Shown piece by piece: positions 19,543-31,027 of a stretch of 64,000 bases of DNA. This stretch comes from Lineus longissimus. Its lineage: Eukaryota > Nemertea > Pilidiophora > Heteronemertea > Lineidae. Within the stretch, counting starts at the first letter, position 1, and the number at the start of each line of letters is the position of its first letter. The notes under the pieces were generated by a model. The model saw nothing but the letters and a program-made list of their open reading frames with translations, was not told where the DNA came from and did no database searches. The DNA is taken from assembly GCF_910592395.1 (NCBI RefSeq), contig NC_088316.1, positions 9,488,001 to 9,552,000 of the forward strand, written 5' to 3'. The position numbers and the translations under genes are program-made.

Positions 19543-20385
19543 CTATTTTTGAGCGTTCCCAAACAATGAGGGGAAACACTCAAAAACAGAAACACTCAAA
19601 AATATTGCACCGGCATTATCTTCTTTTCTAGCTTCGATTTGTTTCCTATCAATGGATGAGTGAAATGTGTTGTTGTAACCACTCACTTTTGTCAAGAGGG
19701 TTGTCAAGAATCTCGAACCATTTGAAAGTCTCTTTTGCAGTGAAATATTTCCACATTCTCGTTTAAATCTTAATTCGCGATTAAATCTTTCGACAACAGC
19801 TGCTTTCTTGTTTGAGAAAGTTGAGAACCATTCGATGTTATTTTTCTCCAGTAAGTATTTTAACGATTTATTGCAGAATTCTTTACCAACACTGAATTGT
19901 AGTTTCTCGGGTTTTGCTTCTTTAAAAATAGTGACAGATACATCATTCACGTCTTCCTCTTCTTGAGAGGTAAAGCCAAAGCGAAACGACTGAATAAATC
20001 AATGACAGCTGAAATATATCTGACGTAATATATATATTATAGAATATATCTTATTGTCTTTTTGATACTTCTGTAAATCCACTGAATCAGCTTGCAATTG
20101 TTGATCCACGTAAGAGACCATTGTTTTTCTAAAAGTGAATTTTTCGGTGATTGGTTTATGCAGTTGGTAGGTTATCAAATTAGCTAGGAAATATTTTAGT
20201 TCTCTGTACTTGATAAGCTTCCCATCAGATTTTATTTTTCTCCAAAGTTGACATGTATTTGTATATGCCAGAGTGCTTTGGGGGTTAAAGTACAAATCTA
20301 TCAGATATTTCTCTTTTGAAACTTCTTTCTTCGGAGGGAGCGACGTAGACGGTTTCACCATGGGATTCTCTGGAGGTTTCACCAT
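19543..20385 (-). pseudogene. Polinton/Maverick integrase (retroviral-type), degraded, copy A
   Basis: The N-terminal half (20385-19999) contains LYFNPQSTLAYTNTCQLWRK and YQLHKPITEKFTFRKTMVSY, ending near QLQADSVDLQKY. The first catalytic Asp of a D,D-35-E core is expected here (QADSVD). The C-terminal half (19950-19543) has FSVGKEFCNKSLKYLLEKNN and KAAVVERFNRELRFKR, where the E of the catalytic triad lies, followed by GYNNTFHSSI. These are the signatures of Polinton c-integrase. A frame break and missing sequence occur around 19950-20050. The homologous integrase at 50111-50500 plus 41218-41811 confirms the family. Confidence 0.85.
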
Positions 20386-20417
20386 TTATTTAACTATCAT
20401 TTTCTCACAGTTTGTAA

Positions 20418-20590
20418 ATGGCTGGAATGATAATTGGTGCTGTAGTAAACGCCGTTCCTTAGGGGCAGGATATATTGTTAAAGCCATAGATAAAAACGGT
20501 TATCAAGACGAGGTAAAAAGACATAATTTAGCTATTGAAAAATTACAAAGAGTATCCGATAAGGCTAGCCAACCAATCATGCCATTGTTT
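20418..20590 (+). pseudogene. Polinton small ORF (MAGMIIGAVVNA type), divergent from the integrase
   Basis: Begins ATGGCTGGAATGATAATTGG and encodes a short hydrophobic Gly/Ala/Val segment. It then shifts frame into a helical charged region that contains KNGYQDEVKRHNLAIEKLQR. It matches the longer copy at 50518-51253. Divergent placement beside integrase is the usual Polinton arrangement. Function unknown. Confidence 0.7.
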
Positions 20591-21395
20591 GGTTAACCAA
20601 TCATTTTCACAATAGGCCCCTCGCACTTCGTCACTTTTCGGGACGAAGTATTGGTCTACCTCTGCCCATAACCCTAACCCTTAAACTAACCGCCCGGGGA
20701 GCTAGGATTGGGGGGGGGGGGTATTACGAACGAGGCATCATTAAGGGATTATATAAGGCTTCCGATGATCACTCATCATGTTTGGCTTGAACTGCCAGCA
20801 GTCCGATTGTAAACGATCACAAATAGCACTGCCATCAATCTATAAGAGCTCGCAGTTTACAGCAGAAAAGAGTAATATCGAACCGATCACCAACGCATTC
20901 TCAGAGTTCACAAACCCGTGGCACACCTGAGAAGTATTCAACATATTCAAAAGCTGTTCGATTGTCAGAGATCACCAACTGCACTTACCAACCTCAACAT
21001 ACAGCGTTCACAACAACACGGAGTATATCGAACATATAACAACACTTTCGATTGTCAGATACCACAATAGCACTGACATCAACCTCAACACTCACGGTCC
21101 ACAACAACACTGAGTGATATCCAACAGCACTGACAGCAACACCAACACTCAGAGATCACAACATCACCGGGTAATATCAAACATATCACATTTACAGCAT
21201 ATCATTAAAAATATTCATCTGATTGTGAAAGTCTACAAACCCAAATGTTCATTTTCACACAATCAATGGAAAAAGTCTTTACTTTCATCAGAAGTTTTGG
21301 TTCTATATCGTTAAAATAAAGGCTTCCCTTGTAAAAGAAATGGGAATTCTTGTATCCTTATTTATTAGCAGGCTCTTTGAAAGAATGGTGAAACA
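20591..21395. repeat. Non-coding, with 3-4 degenerate ~100-bp tandem units (20800-21190)
   Basis: Units share TTCGATTGTCAGA..CACCAA, AGCACTGACATCAACCTCAAC and GTTCACAACAACAC..GAGTATATC. Upstream are a G10-11 run (about 20712) and a short inverted repeat CACTTCGTC/GACGAAGT (20625-20650). The Polinton terminus may lie here, but I cannot place it. Confidence 0.5.
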
Positions 21396-21500
21396 GTCCT
21401 CCGGGTAGGCCTAGTGACCGGCTAGTGACATCAGGGGTAGGCCTATACGGACCTTACCAAGCCTAGGTCACTAGCCGGTCACTAGGCCTACCCGGAGGAC
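21396..21500. repeat. Perfect 34-bp inverted repeat (long hairpin)
   Basis: Arms 21396-21429 and 21467-21500 are exact reverse complements (GTCCTCCGGGTAGGCCTAGT.. and ..CTACCCGGAGGAC), separated by 37 bases. Within each arm the phrase CTAGTGACCGGCTAGTGAC is itself internally repeated. No mismatch is visible. Confidence 0.95.
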
Positions 21501-22264
21501 GTTTGGGTTTTTCCAAAATATGGAATATTAAAACGGATCTGCGACTAATTCCTAAGAATCATTTTGTATATATGATGCTCTGATTAAGCTTGGTAGATAG
21601 GACAAACATGCACTCGGGAATCACTAAAAAATGTGTCCGCTTAGAACTGGTGACATCGCGAAAATATCTCTACATCCAGATGTGTACATGAAAATGTACG
21701 AAATCGCTCACCGTGAAGGAATTCGTTCTCATTTTTCATCTCCAAACCCGGCTAAAACCTTCGGTAATAAATCTTCTTATACGTTTCTTGTCATGCTTAA
21801 GATTATGTACGGATAAGTGCCAGCCGGTACTGCATGATGTAGTCAATCTTCTCTGTATCACCCTGTATGATCACACCGCTCCGTAGTTCAATTAGGCCCC
21901 GTAGGGTGGCGTAGTAAGCGGAGCGCTGATTGGTGCATATTATGGGTGTGTGGTGGTCGTGTCGTGACGTGCATGCCCATATTTGAGAGATCAGTAATGT
22001 ACACTGGAGGCGAGGTATGACTGGGTTGTTCTAAAATATAGATTGTTGAATCGGAAATGCGACTGATTTCTAAACTACCGTCAAATTCCGATCTAATCAT
22101 GTAAAAATAAGCTCCAAATATTGATTCGTAACCACCTTAGGTTCCAATGGCATTATTTCATGTTTTTATGCATTTTTAGGACTGATTCCATGGTTTTAGC
22201 ACAGGTTACATGGTTTCACTGATTCCAACTTATATCAACTACCATGGAATCGTACTTTCTAGCA
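21501..22264. other. No gene recognised
   Basis: Short chance frames only. I see no repeat shared with other parts of the window. Confidence 0.35.
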
Positions 22265-22727
22265 GTGTTTCACAAAGTTAACTTTCTGGTCCTCGCCTAT
22301 AATCTTCATGCTATGGTGGCTAACTTCGTAATTCTGACCTATTCTCACTACGAGGGCAAGGTCCAGGTCATCGCCTTTATCAAGACACTATTGTCCGCGA
22401 ACCCTCTGATGCAGGGAACTTAGAACTATCGCATCCCTTAGCATCCGGTCTTCGTCTACGCAGTCACAATCTTTCAGGAGGATACGCAAGTCGGTGACGA
22501 AAACATCGAACTTTTCCTCTGACTTTTTTGTCACGTCACTCTGTGGAAGTTCGCCATTGCTCGAATCTGGTTGCGTTTGGGCCTGACGTATGCCTCAAAC
22601 TTTGCAAATACACTTGGTAGGGTGTAATTGCTGCTGGTACTGCGGCCACACCATTGTCTGCAGCTGCAGCCACGGCAGGGGTCCAGAGAAACGTAAAATG
22701 GATTTCACGGCCCTTATCACCCATTTA
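22265..22727 (-). pseudogene. gag: LTR-retrotransposon gag remnant
   Basis: Minus-strand frames, joined across one frame change near 22535 and one internal stop, read EEKFDVFVTDLRILLKDCDC, then EDRMLRDAIVLSSLHQRVRG and DDLDLALVVRIGQNYEVSHH. This is the Retrotrans_gag pattern (F-x-L-x-L-x-K-x-C..RD-I-V..R-E..LDLA). The start (22724) has an Ala-rich leader. No LTR or pol neighbours were found. Confidence 0.65.
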
Positions 22728-23213
22728 CGTCATCAGGTAATTTACTTTTTCTTGTTCAGTTTTTGCGTTCAAGGGGCCTCCAAATTGAAATTCGGAAATG
22801 AAATTCTCTGATTTAATCATCTTGTTATTCTCTGATTGAATCATCGTGTTCCCATTTCATATGTGGATTTTTATACATCGTTACGGTTACAGACGTCAGT
22901 CAATGCACATACGACTAATATAGAAAGTGTTCTACGATGCACATGACGTCCTGGGCATTCAATGCACTGTCCTACAGGCTCAGTTACCATCAACTTCAAT
23001 CGTAAATACCATGCATCCGGTTTTTCGATCAATGTCTTCTTGTTGATTGAAATTTCGTCTAGTACTTCATCCTTTTGCATTTACGATACTCTTTTGATTT
23101 TAATGTAAAAAATTGGCCACTTCTGGTACCATGTAAAGCATCAACAACGCATGTGATTCATGACATGATGCTGTGTGTTTTATTATACATAAGATGTATA
23201 CTGTATACATGTA
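22728..23213. other. No gene recognised
   Basis: AT-rich. A 25-base word around 22920-22945 recurs inverted at about 23695-23720 inside the neighbouring MITE. Confidence 0.35.
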
Positions 23214-23975
23214 CAGTCCTACCAGAAAGTAAATGTCCACCGTTAAACAAATATCATAGTGATAGAATAAGATAATTGAATGCAGTTTTGAGCAGAGAAT
23301 CGCATATCCAGTTGGTCATGTATCTATTGTATTCGGACCCAGCTAATCCTGTCTCTCAATAATGTAACAGGCAAATGTCCAAAAAATAACTTTTTTATTT
23401 TATTTTATTTTATTTCTTTTTCACAATGCATTGCTGAACTATGATGCAAGGAAGGTTTTTTTGCTTTCATTACTAGAAAATTCCTGCTCAATTTTTCATT
23501 TTGAAGATTAGCTTTAGCTCGCTACAGGTGATTGTTTTTTTCAGACAACTGGTGACCTTTGAGAACACCGCTCATGGTCAGCAATGCAGTCAGTCAGGGT
23601 CTTTATGGCCAACTCAGCTCATACATGAAGTATTGGGGGTCTTTATCCCAGGTAATGGAAGAGATTAAAAAATAACGTAAAGTCCTAAACAAAAATGTGC
23701 ATCGAACACTTTCTATGGAATTGCAAGTGCCGAAAAATGATGGTCATAAAGCACAGTTCATGGGCTCATTTGAAGTTTTTAAAAGGCACATGATTTTTGG
23801 ACCTTTTTTGAAATGTTTGTTACATAATGTAGAGATGGAATTAGGTGCATCCAAATATAACAAATATATGACCAACTAATTATACCATACTCTGCTGAAA
23901 ACCGCATTCAAATATATTTTTTCATCTCTGTGATATTTTTTTCAAATGGTGGACATTTACTCTCTGGTAGGACTG
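23214..23975. mobile_element. Second CAGTCC-end MITE (Tc1/mariner-like)
   Basis: Ends TA|CAGTCCTACCAGAAAGTAAA and its reverse complement |TA. The inner sequence is partly inverted (ATATGACCAACT..AGTTGGTCATGTAT). No transposase. Its termini are related to those of 5625-6589, so both probably use the same transposase. Confidence 0.82.
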
Positions 23976-24106
23976 TACATGGGATATAAGACACAGATGT
24001 AACACAGATGTCATACTTCACTGCCCTTCATATATGATAGACAATCAGCAGTCCGCAGTGGTTCTACCGTATTCACTGACAGACATGACAGATCACTGGT
24101 ATATCA

Positions 24107-24636
24107 GGACAACTCTCCTCCCCTCGGACAATTCACCCCAGACCATTACCCGCGAAAATTGTCCCCTAGAAAAATGCCCCCCTGTAAAATTGTCCCCTAG
24201 TCAAATGGCCCCCAGTCAAATTTCCCCCCCCCCCCCCCAGCCAAATTGCCCCCCGTAAAATCGGCCCACAGCAATATTGCCATTAGAAAAAATTCATGAG
24301 ATCGTCCTTTAATGAATTTCATGGTAGTGGAAGATCAGTTTCTCCACAAGGAATCTTAATCCATGATCCCTTGCAGTCATAGCCATAGACAATTTCGAAA
24401 AATGGAGCTATAAGTGGTCGAAAGCTTCTCTTAGATGGGTTTGCATAGGACTTGGCAGGAGGGAGGGAGTCTTGGGGATGCAAATTGAGGAGAAAACACA
24501 TTGTAAAGAAAAAAATCACTGGGGCAATTTAATCGTGGGCAATTTAACGAGGGACAATTTCATGGGGGGGGGCAATTTGACTGGGGGGGGGGGGTATTTT
24601 ACAGGGGCAATTTGACAGGGGGGGGGATAGTTGTCC
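24107..24636. mobile_element. MITE-like element with C-rich minisatellite arms in inverted orientation
   Basis: The left arm (24107-24255) repeats GTCCCCTAGTCAAATGGCCCC-like units. The right arm (24520-24636) is the same motif inverted (GGGGCAATTTGACTGGGGGG). The outermost bases are GGACAACT / AGTTGTCC. A target duplication is not evident. It resembles, in build, the termini of the MULE at 31024-34563. Confidence 0.6.
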
Positions 24637-25711
24637 AGGACGAAGTGTCCTAGAACGCAGAGCACTGCATGTGTAGTAGCAGCGACACCATGACCCTTGC
24701 GCCCTCGCACAGTACTGATGTATGTTTGGTCACTGGCTTACCTTGGTTTTGCTGAAGAACGGTTACACCTCGCCTGTCCGGACCTTCAAATGACACTGGT
24801 CCCTAAAAAAGAATTAGATACCAAATTATCATGGCTCCGGTACATATTTTTACAGGGTGACCCCCCAAAAATGCAACCAATAAAATGCTTATATTGGTAA
24901 AAACGTTTGTGATTTTAGGTTCAGATATGGTGCATACTATCTCCATTAAGGCATGAACATCACACAGAGTTTCAAGCCGGACACACAAATGGTCGTTGTG
25001 GTATGCAATTGTAAGAAAAATGGTCACATTTAAAAACAATATATTCAAAGGATATTTTTGTTGCCAAACTCAATAAAAGAAGGAATTCATTTTGTGACAG
25101 GATTTATGTTTTTCGTAACGAATTACAAATTTGGCGAACCTTGCTTTCGCGCCAATTCATTAGCGAGCATGCAAAGATGCCATTCCCGTCCACCGCAATC
25201 GTAAACTTTAACCATGCCTTTGATACGAAAATTGTAAAAAGATAAGGCCGGGATGGAGGTAATTCCTAACGAAATGACAGCAGAAAGAGTCTTTTTCTGG
25301 CACTGTCACTCTGCAGGGCTTTTTTAATTGGCCCAAGAGGAGTGTTTTAGTTGACATGTTTGCAGTGCCAACTGTGTTTGGTTAGGGTATTTAGCTGATG
25401 AAACAAGTGTTTAATTTAGTGAAGTTTCAAAGCCCTTCTGTGTCTTCACTGTTGCAATATAAAGACAGCAACTTAATACTACGGCTGATAGTCAATGTCT
25501 GTCCTCTGTCCTCGGTAAGAGACAAAGGAACAACCCGTCATTGGTGTGAGGTCAATGAACATTCGATTTAGAATGAGAGACGTCTTTATTTCTTCATTGA
25601 TCGTAACAACTACCACTGTAAAACCACTCCCGTTGCTCGTATAAACAAAACCAAGCATGGCATCGAACGTGTTTGATGTTGAAGTAGACTACGATCGCAG
25701 GTTTAAGTGAA
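24637..25711. other. No gene recognised
   Basis: No ORF with coding character. I see nothing in it beyond mixed-composition intergenic DNA. Confidence 0.35.
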
Positions 25712-27316
25712 TTATTTGCGGCAGCGGAAAGTAGAGAAAACCATAGAAAACGATAAATTCCTTACTGAAATGGCGAATCGTCGCCGTGTACGTCTTAACA
25801 GATGGGGTTTAAGTCCGCGCCTGAAAATGGAAACAGTCTTAGCCTTTTTGATATCAATACTGAGTTTATTCCGAAATCTGGCCGCCTGCACAAGGAAGCT
25901 CCTGTCACCGGACGTCTTCAGGCGATACCTTGGGATCCTTAGGAGACGGTAGTCCTCAGACCTCAGAGATCGCCCGGGACAAAAGGATGACAGGAGCTCA
26001 GATATGTAAGCAGGGGCAAGTCCGTTTCTTGCTTTGTATATGAGGAGCATTGCTTTGAATGCTATACGCGCACGGATAGGTAACCAATGGTGATTTCTCA
26101 GCACGGGGGTAATATGTTCCCGTTTACGTGTCTCTGTGATCACTCGTGCTGCGTGATTCTTGACTTTTGTAGCTTGTCAAGGACGTTTTCATCCGCGCCA
26201 ACAAGAAGGCTTTTGCAGTAATCCCGTCTGGCGATTACAGTCGATTGCACAAGAAACTTCTAGCGTAAGAAGTTTTCGCATGCGGCCGACGTGCCGGATT
26301 TGAAATAATGCTTTCAGTTTGTTTACAATCAGCCAGCCCTGAACTAAGGCAAGACAATCCTCAAGATTTAAAATTCGTAACGCGGCTGAACATATTTGAA
26401 GGGCGACATGTAGCTGGTTGTCTCCAGCATATCCGTCACGTGGATTAGCACCTTGGTCCATCAAGTGTCCAAGTGGAATGATATATTTAAGAAATAGAAT
26501 AGGGCCCAACACAGACCCCTGTGGTACACCACAAGAAAGCTTCCGGGCGGAAGACTTTTATCCGTTTATCTGAATGTGCTGAACTCTATCATACAAATAT
26601 GACTCAAACCACTTTAGTGTGTAGCCACTGCCCACAAGCTTTTCGAGCCGCTCCAGGAGGATCTTATAATCAATGGTGTCGAATGCGGCACTCAAATCGA
26701 GTAAGACTAAAATTGCAGCTCCATTTTCATCGACCATCATCCTGATGTCGTTCTGCACTCTCGGCAGAGCAGTTTCCGTGCTGTGATGAGGTTTATATGC
26801 GGACTGAAAGATATCATGTAGGAGTTTTGTGTTCATATGCTTTGTCAGACGAAGTGCAATGACCCGTTCCAATAGCTTGGATAAGAACGATAAATTGCTC
26901 AGAGGGCGAGAGTTTTGCAGGCACCCCGGGCCAAGTTGTGGCTTATTTAGCAGAGGTGTCACAAGCGCGATCTTAATCGAGTGAGGGACTTCCCTATCTC
27001 TCAGAGATGCATTGATGACATTTAGTAGGATGGATCCAAGATCGTCAGTGGCAGATTTGACCATCCATGTGGGAAGCGGGTAGAATTTGCAAGACTTGCA
27101 CGGCAATTTTTTGACAGGAGAAACTAGTTCATCACGGTTAACAGGCTCAACCTCGGTAAGGCACTGGACTGGTTCGGCCCTGGTCTGATAGACACAGGTG
27201 GCAGCATCTCCGTCATTTTCAGATATGGCATCACTGTCATTGTCCGACGCCAATTCAAGTCGGTTTTTTTTCAATTTTGTCATTGAAAAAGTCCGCGAAT
27301 CTATTTGCGAGATCAC
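25712..27316 (-). pseudogene. CR1/L2-like LINE, reverse transcriptase and 3' end, degraded
   Basis: From 27316 leftwards: IKIALVTPLLNKPQLGP, then RPLSNLSFLSKLLERVIALR, then FQSAYKPHHSTETALPRVQN. The Asp box follows (LLDLSAAFDTIDYKILLERL) and then a frame change into LGPILFLKYI. The YADD position reads YAGDNQLH, so the second catalytic Asp pair is damaged. The C-terminal part (26143-25712) has TPVLRNHHWLPIRARI and LIYKARNGLAPAYISELL, the typical tail of CR1/L2-clade LINE ORF2. The endonuclease is missing, so the copy is 5'-truncated and inactive. Confidence 0.85.
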
Positions 27317-27344
27317 AGCTGACTCGGAAACATTAAGACAAAAA

Positions 27345-27500
27345 TGACACTTTCTCCTAAGAATAAATATACAGAGAGGGATTCAGGTCTAGCTGACGCC
27401 TTCCGTATGTTGGCTCAGCCTATCCCAAAACAACAGAATCGGCTACCTGAGAAAGAGCCCCAGGTATTCCATGGGAATGTATTCGACTATCCAGTGTGAA
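27345..27500 (+). pseudogene. Possible BEL/Pao-type Gag fragment
   Basis: A short plus-strand frame reads LADAFRMLAQPIPKQQNRLP and then PQVFHGNVFDYPV before a stop. The P-x-V-F-x-G-N-x-x-x-Y pattern resembles the conserved start of BEL/Pao and related Gag domains. Too short for certainty. Confidence 0.3.
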
Positions 27501-27989
27501 GAAAGAGGCAATTTTTCAAAGATCAGCACTACAGATTTGACGAAAGTTGGAAACACACCATCTCCGATTTTTTTCATATTTCTCAGCTGTGAAGTACTGC
27601 GGCTGGAATAGAAAAAAATCACCCATTTCGGTTCCGATTAACCCCTTCCTTTCCGAGTGAGCCACGCCCATTTTTTCGGGACATTTTATAACTTAAGCAT
27701 TTCGATTGCATTTATTTTTTAGCAAAACATTTTGCCCACGTTTTTCAAACTTGTAGGGCATTACAATGGCCAAGATGTACCATCTCCAACAATAAAAGTT
27801 ACGGGCGTTTATGTTATGACTTTAACCTCTTCAATTACCTCATCACATTATATTTCCTATGACGAATGTAACTATATTCAATGGGTTTCTAAGTAAACAC
27901 TTCCTACTTTTGTGAGGCCATCAACATTTAAATGTGGTTGAATCATCGACATGCTAGGTAAGTTTGAATCACATTAGATTCAGCCTCTT
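27501..27989. other. No gene recognised
   Basis: Intergenic sequence with no supportable feature. Confidence 0.35.
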
Positions 27990-28496
27990 TATCTAATCTC
28001 CCATTAAAGGAATTTGACTTCGGAATACCTTCCCCTTTCTTAGGCGTTTCGTCTACTCTTTGATCAACTGCTGGTGTATCGAAGTATTTTAAGAATTTGG
28101 CTGCTAAAATATGTTGTTTGCCACGTAAAATATCAGCTGATTTTAAATCACCCTTGTTAATACCTCGACTTTTACTACTTTAGATATGTTAATCAAAGTT
28201 CATTATCATCTGCCGTATAATAATATGCGCCATCTCTAAATGTAATATGAACTTTTAAATCACCCATGTTTAATGCATCCAATCGTCCATATTTGGCAAT
28301 TAATTTCTGTTCAATAACCTGCATTTTTCGCTCTGGTGAACTTAATTGCTCAACCTGTGGAAATTCACCTATATGATCATTATCATAAACTTCAGCCTAA
28401 GTTTGTAGCTTATCTTTTTCTAAAGCATCTTGAAAATCGTCATAATTTTCATCATAGCCAGGATTTTCAAATTATATTATTATCCATATCCGCCAT
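27990..28496 (-). pseudogene. Small Polinton-type ORF upstream of the capsid gene, degraded
   Basis: Starts with ATG at 28496 (MADMDNN), followed by acidic sequence (FENPGYDENYDDFQDALEKD). The middle contains QVIEQKLIAKYGRLDALNMG and VHITFRDGAYYYTADDNEL, and the end reads KKGKGIPKSN. At least three stops or frame changes interrupt it. It is divergent from the capsid gene 37 bp away, as expected for a Polinton gene pair. Function unknown. Confidence 0.55.
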
Positions 28497-28533
28497 CTTT
28501 TATTTTATAATTTTTTTGTATGTATAATAAAAC

Positions 28534-29553
28534 ATGTCTCAATAAGGAAAATATTTAGATGTAGAACGTTTAAGGCGTATTTTAGATGGAATTGGTGCCA
28601 AGCGATGCCAATTATGAGGTCATCATTAATAATCAAACACAATAAAACCTGGGGAAACTCTCTGTGTGAAAATTCCCCAACTTGAAAAAGATTGTGTGAT
28701 TGTTCCCCATTCAATCAAATTGACCTTGAAATTTAGTCTATCGGATTACAACTAAATTTTGAGGAATGACTATTACTGAAATGTAAAAGCTTACATATTG
28801 AATACCTTCAGAGACATTCGGCTAATCAAACACCAACGGAAAAACAGAGCTTTGCAAGGTTTTGACAAAAACATACAGAAAACAAATCCATTGTAAAAGC
28901 ATATAGGCAAACGCTATTGCATTGATTTGGAATTCGAACTATTTGATTCAAAACTTCCATATTATCCATGGTATATAGCAGAACCTTTAGAATACAATAT
29001 CAAATTTAATGACAGAGGCTTAATTATTCGGGTCAACAATATGAGTTTGATGATATTCACCTGCTCCGTACTGAATCTATTGGCATGTTCAAGCGCACAG
29101 ATATTAATATTGATGTCAACCGTAAATCGGTCAAGGGAATTCGATTTTTTTTCCAAAATGCCTATACTGAATATGACGGCGAGAGAACATCCATTCAGAA
29201 TCCAGACATCACCAATGTCACCAATACATCTGAAGGAATCAGTCACTGTATTTACAAATCTGGTATGAAAGCATGTCATCAAATTGGATGAAAGCTAAAA
29301 AACATTTTATGAGCGAAGAAGTTAAAATAAACGAAGTTACCTTTCAGAACATTAAATCTTTTTATGAAAACCAATTTGGACTTTGGGGACAATGAGTTGC
29401 ATGGTACTGACAAGTCAATGAATAACATCAAGCATGGATTACAGTTTGAATTGACCAGGTCTACTGAGAGAGGATATGATATGCTAGTCTTTGTGGTAGC
29501 AGACTGAATGGCAGTTATTCGAGATCAGCGTTGTGCTAATATTGTTCATTGAA
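28534..29553 (+). pseudogene. Polinton major capsid protein gene (double-jelly-roll type), frameshifted
   Basis: Recognisable pieces in order: VERLRRILDGIG; VKIPQLEKDCVIVPHSIKL; LEFELFDSKLPYYPWYIAEP; FDDIHLLRTESIGMFKRTDI; RKSVKGIRFFFQNAYTEYDG; IQNPDITNVTNTSEGISHCI; and near the end ELHGTDKSMNNIKHGLQFEL with YDMLVFVVAD. The KIPxLExDxxxVP start, the NPDITxV segment and the FGLW..ELHGT..GxQFEL tail are what I know from Polinton capsid proteins. About five frame changes or stops are present, so it is not functional. It is followed at 29561 by a second plus-strand gene. Confidence 0.75.
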
Positions 29554-29560
29554 GTAAAAC

Positions 29561-30051
29561 ATGAATGAAATGTGTACCGGCCCGAGTGATGATCATCAAT
29601 ATAGTATTGAAGATTTAGAGGATATACAACATCAGTACAATGAAAATGTTACTGCTATTGATGAAGAATTTGGAAAGTTGAATATGCATAAGCCCATTAT
29701 TACAATAAGGGCTTGTGAAAAAGGAAAATTACATCAAAGTGTTTATGATTTCACCTTTTGTGCTGGTAGAAGTGGGAAAACTGGTTATATCATGATGTGT
29801 GATGGCAGAATCATAAGAGCTGGATTGAGTGTAGATACTGTGCGTCCCTATGATATAGCAGTAACAGTAAATAGAAGATAAAAAGGAAAAATAAAAAAAT
29901 CAGCGATAGCGGATGTAGAAAAAGTGAAATATAAAACTGAAACTAAAATATTTTCCCATCCTATTGAAATAAAACAAGGTGATGTTATCGATTTCAAAGT
30001 ATTGACGCTACGTCAACTCTAGTTTCCCTCTTGAATGAATTAGACTTATGA
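29561..30051 (+). pseudogene. Polinton ORF downstream of the capsid gene
   Basis: The open part (29561-29881, 106 codons) contains YSIEDLEDIQHQYNENVTAI and CAGRSGKTGYIMMCDGRIIR. After a stop at about 29880 the frame continues with KIFSHPIEIKQGDVIDFKV. One frame change later it ends STLVSLLNELDL. The beta-rich C-terminus ending in SLLxELDL is a feature I associate with a conserved Polinton virion-type ORF, but I cannot name its role. Its position directly after the capsid gene suggests a structural function. Confidence 0.55.
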
Positions 30052-30726
30052 ATAAAGAATCAATCAATTAGATGCGATACCAGAACAAGTGTATAGTGCT
30101 GCCTTCATCACTATACTTAGAGACGATTTGAAGCAAAATCATTCCATTCTTTATATGTAACTATGCATGTTATGTTGCATGTTTATCCCACATAGGCCTC
30201 GTACACTAGCGGCTGTGCTTCCCATTGATACACATTATTGGAAAACACCTGTAAATATTGCATAACTGCGAGGATTCACCTGCTGAAAGAGGCTTGAATT
30301 GTAGCCAAGTGGCTATCTATAGGATGTAAGTCAGAAAGTAAGTAAGGATCAGCCTTGAAACATTAGTCTAAAACAAGTAGTTAAAAACCTAGAATCAGAT
30401 CAAGGATCAAAACAAAACTCATATTTTATATGTATAAATATCATGACGGTTTTCTAAATCGTAAAATAGGATAGTTGATATGTTAGGAACAATACTTTTT
30501 TGACTGAACTATTTGTAACAATGAGGCAATCCAAAAATGAGCTAATCAGCTAAAATAGTAAAGACTGAATGGTCTACTATGAAGAAATAGGTTGAAAATA
30601 GGTATGAAGCAATGGCCTTAACAGGTATGAAAAGATATTCTAAAAGGCCTTAGTCACAGTATATCATTGTTTCTAATACAAAATACATTACGCCTCGTTT
30701 TGATCGGAGCGGTCTTGGTATCGTAA
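30052..30726. other. No gene recognised
   Basis: AT-rich, no supportable ORF; leads into the promoter-like stretch at 30727. Confidence 0.35.
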
Positions 30727-30753
30727 CCAATGACCGCCTGGGTAGGTATAAAA
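30727..30753 (+). promoter_or_regulatory. CCAAT and TATA boxes upstream of a short ORF
   Basis: CCAAT at 30727-30731 and TATAAAA at 30747-30753, 62 bases before the ATG at 30815. The spacing would give a transcription start near 30778. Suggestive only. Confidence 0.35.
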
Positions 30754-30814
30754 TTCTGAATTTTAGCAGACGAATTATTTTCACCAAGAAGCAACGACTC
30801 AGCCCCACAAAACA

Positions 30815-31027
30815 ATGTCAAGAACACGAGATTTTGAAGTATTCCCCGATATTGGGATTTGTGAAGTAGGGAGGATACCCGAGGACTCTTTCGAGGTCGT
30901 CAGTCAGGATTCAGAAGAGGTCAAAGACGAGGAAATGGTAGAAATCGAGCTAGCAGACTGGGAATTCCCTTGCTGCGTGACGTCATCTTCACAAGCAACA
31001 ATATGGCGGAGTTCCGGACGATTCTAG
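30815..31027 (+). CDS. Short acidic ORF (70 codons) running into the MULE terminus
   Basis: Begins MSRTRDFEVFPDIGICEVGR, followed by an acidic Ser/Glu/Asp-rich stretch. The frame ends where the GC-rich MULE end starts, so this may be a gene start cut off by the transposon insertion. It is preceded by CCAAT and TATA boxes. It could also be a chance ORF. Confidence 0.3.
   Translation: MSRTRDFEVFPDIGICEVGRIPEDSFEVVSQDSEEVKDEEMVEIELADWEFPCCVTSSSQATIWRSSGRF

Noticed and set aside
20612-20720. CCCTAACCCTTAAAC string as possible telomeric sequence
   Set aside because: Only about two imperfect units are present, in ordinary repeat context.
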